From contig BNWJ01000078.1 of the NCBI GenBank assembly GCA_025998735.1, positions 1 through 6,390 of the forward strand: DNA of 6,390 bases. Direction: 5' to 3'. The position numbers and the translations under genes were made by a program. Below, one piece after another: positions 5,055 to 6,390 of this stretch. Each line of letters opens with the position of its first letter. Within the stretch, counting starts at the first letter, position 1. The notes under the pieces are model-generated. The model ran no database searches, was not told the origin of the DNA, and was given only the letters and a program-made list of their open reading frames with translations. Source of the DNA: Alphaproteobacteria bacterium (GTDB lineage Bacteria > Pseudomonadota > Alphaproteobacteria > UBA3830).

Positions 5055-6218
5055 ATGTCTAGGGATTATTATGAGACACTTGGGGTGTCGAAAGCTTCCA
5101 GCGATGCTGATATAAAAAAAGCATATCGCACACTTGCTATGAAATATCATCCGGATAGGAATAAGGGGGATAAAGGTGCCGAAGCGAAATTCAAAGAAAT
5201 AAACGAGGCATATGAAACACTGAAAGATCCTCAGAAGAAAGCCGCCTACGATCGCTATGGTCACGAGAATTATAGTAACGCTGCGAATGGCGGTGGTTTC
5301 AATAATCGAGGCTTTTCTTCGAATGATTTCGATTTCGGCACCAACTCTCCGTTTTCTGATATATTTGAGGAATTTTTTGGTAATAGCTCGTCTATGCGTT
5401 CGGAACGAATGGATATGCGCGGCGCAGATCTCAGATATGAAACGTCGATAACGCTGGAAGAAGCATTTCGTGGAAAAAATATCGATTTAAAAATAAAAAC
5501 AAATGTTGGTTGCAAAGCCTGTGGCGATACCGGATCCGAAGGAGGAGCAAAACCTAAGATCTGTCCGTCCTGTAGAGGAAGTGGGAAAATGCGCTTCAGT
5601 CAGGGATTTTTCATGGTTGAAAGGACATGTGCAGCATGTAATGGGACTGGCCACATAATTGAGAATTCCTGTCGAGAATGCCGAGGAGCTGGGCGAGTTG
5701 GAACGACGAAAAACATCAGCGTGTCCATTCCAGCTGGAATAGAAGACGGGGCAAGAATAAGATTGTCCGGAGAAGGGGAAGCCGGCATTAGGGGCGGCAG
5801 ATCCGGAGATCTCTATATTTTTGTTACGGTAAAGCCGCATAGGCTCTTCAGAAGAGAAGGAAGCACCATCCACTGTGACGTTCCCGTATCCATGATTACT
5901 GCTGCGCTGGGCGGAGATATCGAAGTTCCCACGATAGATGGGAAAAAGGCTGTGGTAAAAATGCCGGCTGGTACGCAATCTGGCAATATCCTGAAACTGC
6001 GCAACAAGGGCATGACGGTCATCAGGAGTACTACGCGGGGAGACATGATGATTCACGCCAAGGTGGAGACCCCGGTGAATCTCACAAAACGGCAGAAGGA
6101 ATTGCTTGGGGAATTTGATTCAGAAAACAACTCGCATCCGCAATCTTCAGGTTTTTTTTCCAAAGTAAAAGAGTTTTGGCAGCAGGGCTTTTTCCTGTGC
6201 GTCCAGCGAAGCTGCTGA
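5055..6218 (+). CDS. dnaJ: Chaperone protein DnaJ, 3' end interrupted by group II intron
   Basis: DnaJ is the cytoplasmic Hsp40 co-chaperone that delivers unfolded clients to DnaK and stimulates its ATPase. The J domain covers about residues 1-70 with HPD at 32-34. A Gly/Phe/Asn-rich linker follows to about 115. The zinc domain (about 153-213) has four Cys repeats, CKACGDTG, CPSCRGSG, CAACNGTG and CRECRGAG. The first lacks the usual second Gly (Asp instead), but all eight Cys are kept. The C-terminal substrate-binding domains run to VETPVNLTKRQKELL, and GFFSKVKEFW matches the usual family end. ATG 5055 begins the canonical MSRDYYETLGV; AGAG just upstream is only a weak ribosome-binding site. 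From codon 381 (after base 6196) the frame enters an intron and stops at 6216-6218 after six foreign codons. The protein should be functional with or without splicing, because the lost part is the variable tail. Confidence 0.96.
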   Translation: MSRDYYETLGVSKASSDADIKKAYRTLAMKYHPDRNKGDKGAEAKFKEINEAYETLKDPQKKAAYDRYGHENYSNAANGGGFNNRGFSSNDFDFGTNSPFSDIFEEFFGNSSSMRSERMDMRGADLRYETSITLEEAFRGKNIDLKIKTNVGCKACGDTGSEGGAKPKICPSCRGSGKMRFSQGFFMVERTCAACNGTGHIIENSCRECRGAGRVGTTKNISVSIPAGIEDGARIRLSGEGEAGIRGGRSGDLYIFVTVKPHRLFRREGSTIHCDVPVSMITAALGGDIEVPTIDGKKAVVKMPAGTQSGNILKLRNKGMTVIRSTTRGDMMIHAKVETPVNLTKRQKELLGEFDSENNSHPQSSGFFSKVKEFWQQGFFLCVQRSC

Positions 6219-6390
6219 GATACAGCTGGAGGCAGCCCAGCCAGGAAAGCCTAGCGAGCACCTGGTATCGAGTCCTTGGATCTGAAGCGGTGACGCCAGG
6301 ATTAAGCGTAGGGCCGAGAGCACGAGAGCCGGAATGGGTAAGCGTGAAGTGATTGAGCCTCGAAATTGAACTAGTGGCAGAAGCCGATTC
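6197..6390 (+). mobile_element. Group II intron, 5' part (domain I), inserted in dnaJ
   Basis: The sequence changes abruptly at 6197 from AT-rich dnaJ to a G-rich, structured RNA-like stretch beginning GTGCG, the group II intron 5' consensus. What follows has the look of domain I: short complementary blocks (CCAGC against GCTGG; CCAGG at 6241-6245 against CCTGG about 15 bases later), purine-rich junctions such as GGATCTGAAGCGG, and GCCGAGAGCACGAGAGCC. No ORF is expected in this part; a reverse transcriptase/maturase would normally lie in domain IV, beyond the window. The 5' exon ends GGCTTTTTCCT, so the exon-binding site EBS1 should pair with TTTCCT. An AGGAAA occurs at 6243-6248, but that is too early in the intron for EBS1. 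Bacterial group II introns move by retrohoming into specific DNA sites. The class and intactness cannot be judged from 194 bases. Confidence 0.8.

Noticed and set aside
5487..6056. 189-codon minus-strand ORF opposite dnaJ
   Set aside because: The plus-strand frame is an unambiguous DnaJ, so this is a complementary-strand shadow.
6243..6248. AGGAAA inside the intron as EBS1 pairing with TTTCCT before the junction
   Set aside because: It lies only about 47 bases into the intron and appears to sit in a local CCAGG/CCTGG stem; EBS1 normally comes later in domain I.

Overview
The window is an AT-rich, gene-sparse stretch of an alphaproteobacterial chromosome littered with decayed mobile DNA. Two genes point to the group: a MarR-type regulator whose core resembles the alphaproteobacterial LdtR-like family, and a DnaJ with alphaproteobacterial zinc-finger and C-terminal features. 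Insertion-sequence fragments, a frameshifted integrase, a group II intron and long non-coding gaps suit a host-associated or endosymbiotic lineage (for example Holosporales- or Rickettsiales-like). That placement is inference from family resemblance, not a database match.

Layout. Bases 1-160 (minus strand) hold the N-terminal helix-turn-helix end of an IS630-type transposase running off the left edge. After about 400 bases without a convincing gene comes an intact tRNA-Asp(GUC) at 563-639. A gap of about 770 bases follows, holding one copy of a dispersed repeat and possible gene remnants. Bases 1411-2602 are a phage-type tyrosine recombinase with no visible start codon and a one-base frameshift in a run of nine A. 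Just downstream lies a 134-bp element bounded by 24-bp near-perfect inverted repeats (2713-2846), then the C-terminal stub of an IS5-type transposase (2884-3162).

The right half is more chromosome-like. A MarR-family regulator (3741-4226, minus) is separated by about 830 bases from dnaJ (5055 onward, plus). That gap contains a clean 6-5-6 palindrome, the second copy of the dispersed repeat, a small coding-like remnant and a plausible extended -10 promoter for dnaJ. The dnaJ gene is complete to its last few codons, where a group II intron (GTGCG 5' end at 6197) has inserted and runs off the right edge.

The tRNA plus a same-strand integrase suggests an old integrative element, but no duplicated tRNA end is visible. 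The most unusual points are the intron in the extreme 3' end of dnaJ, the sharing of a 14-base motif between the intron's 5' flank and the nearby inverted-repeat element, and the dispersed inverted pair at 765-823 and 4718-4778.
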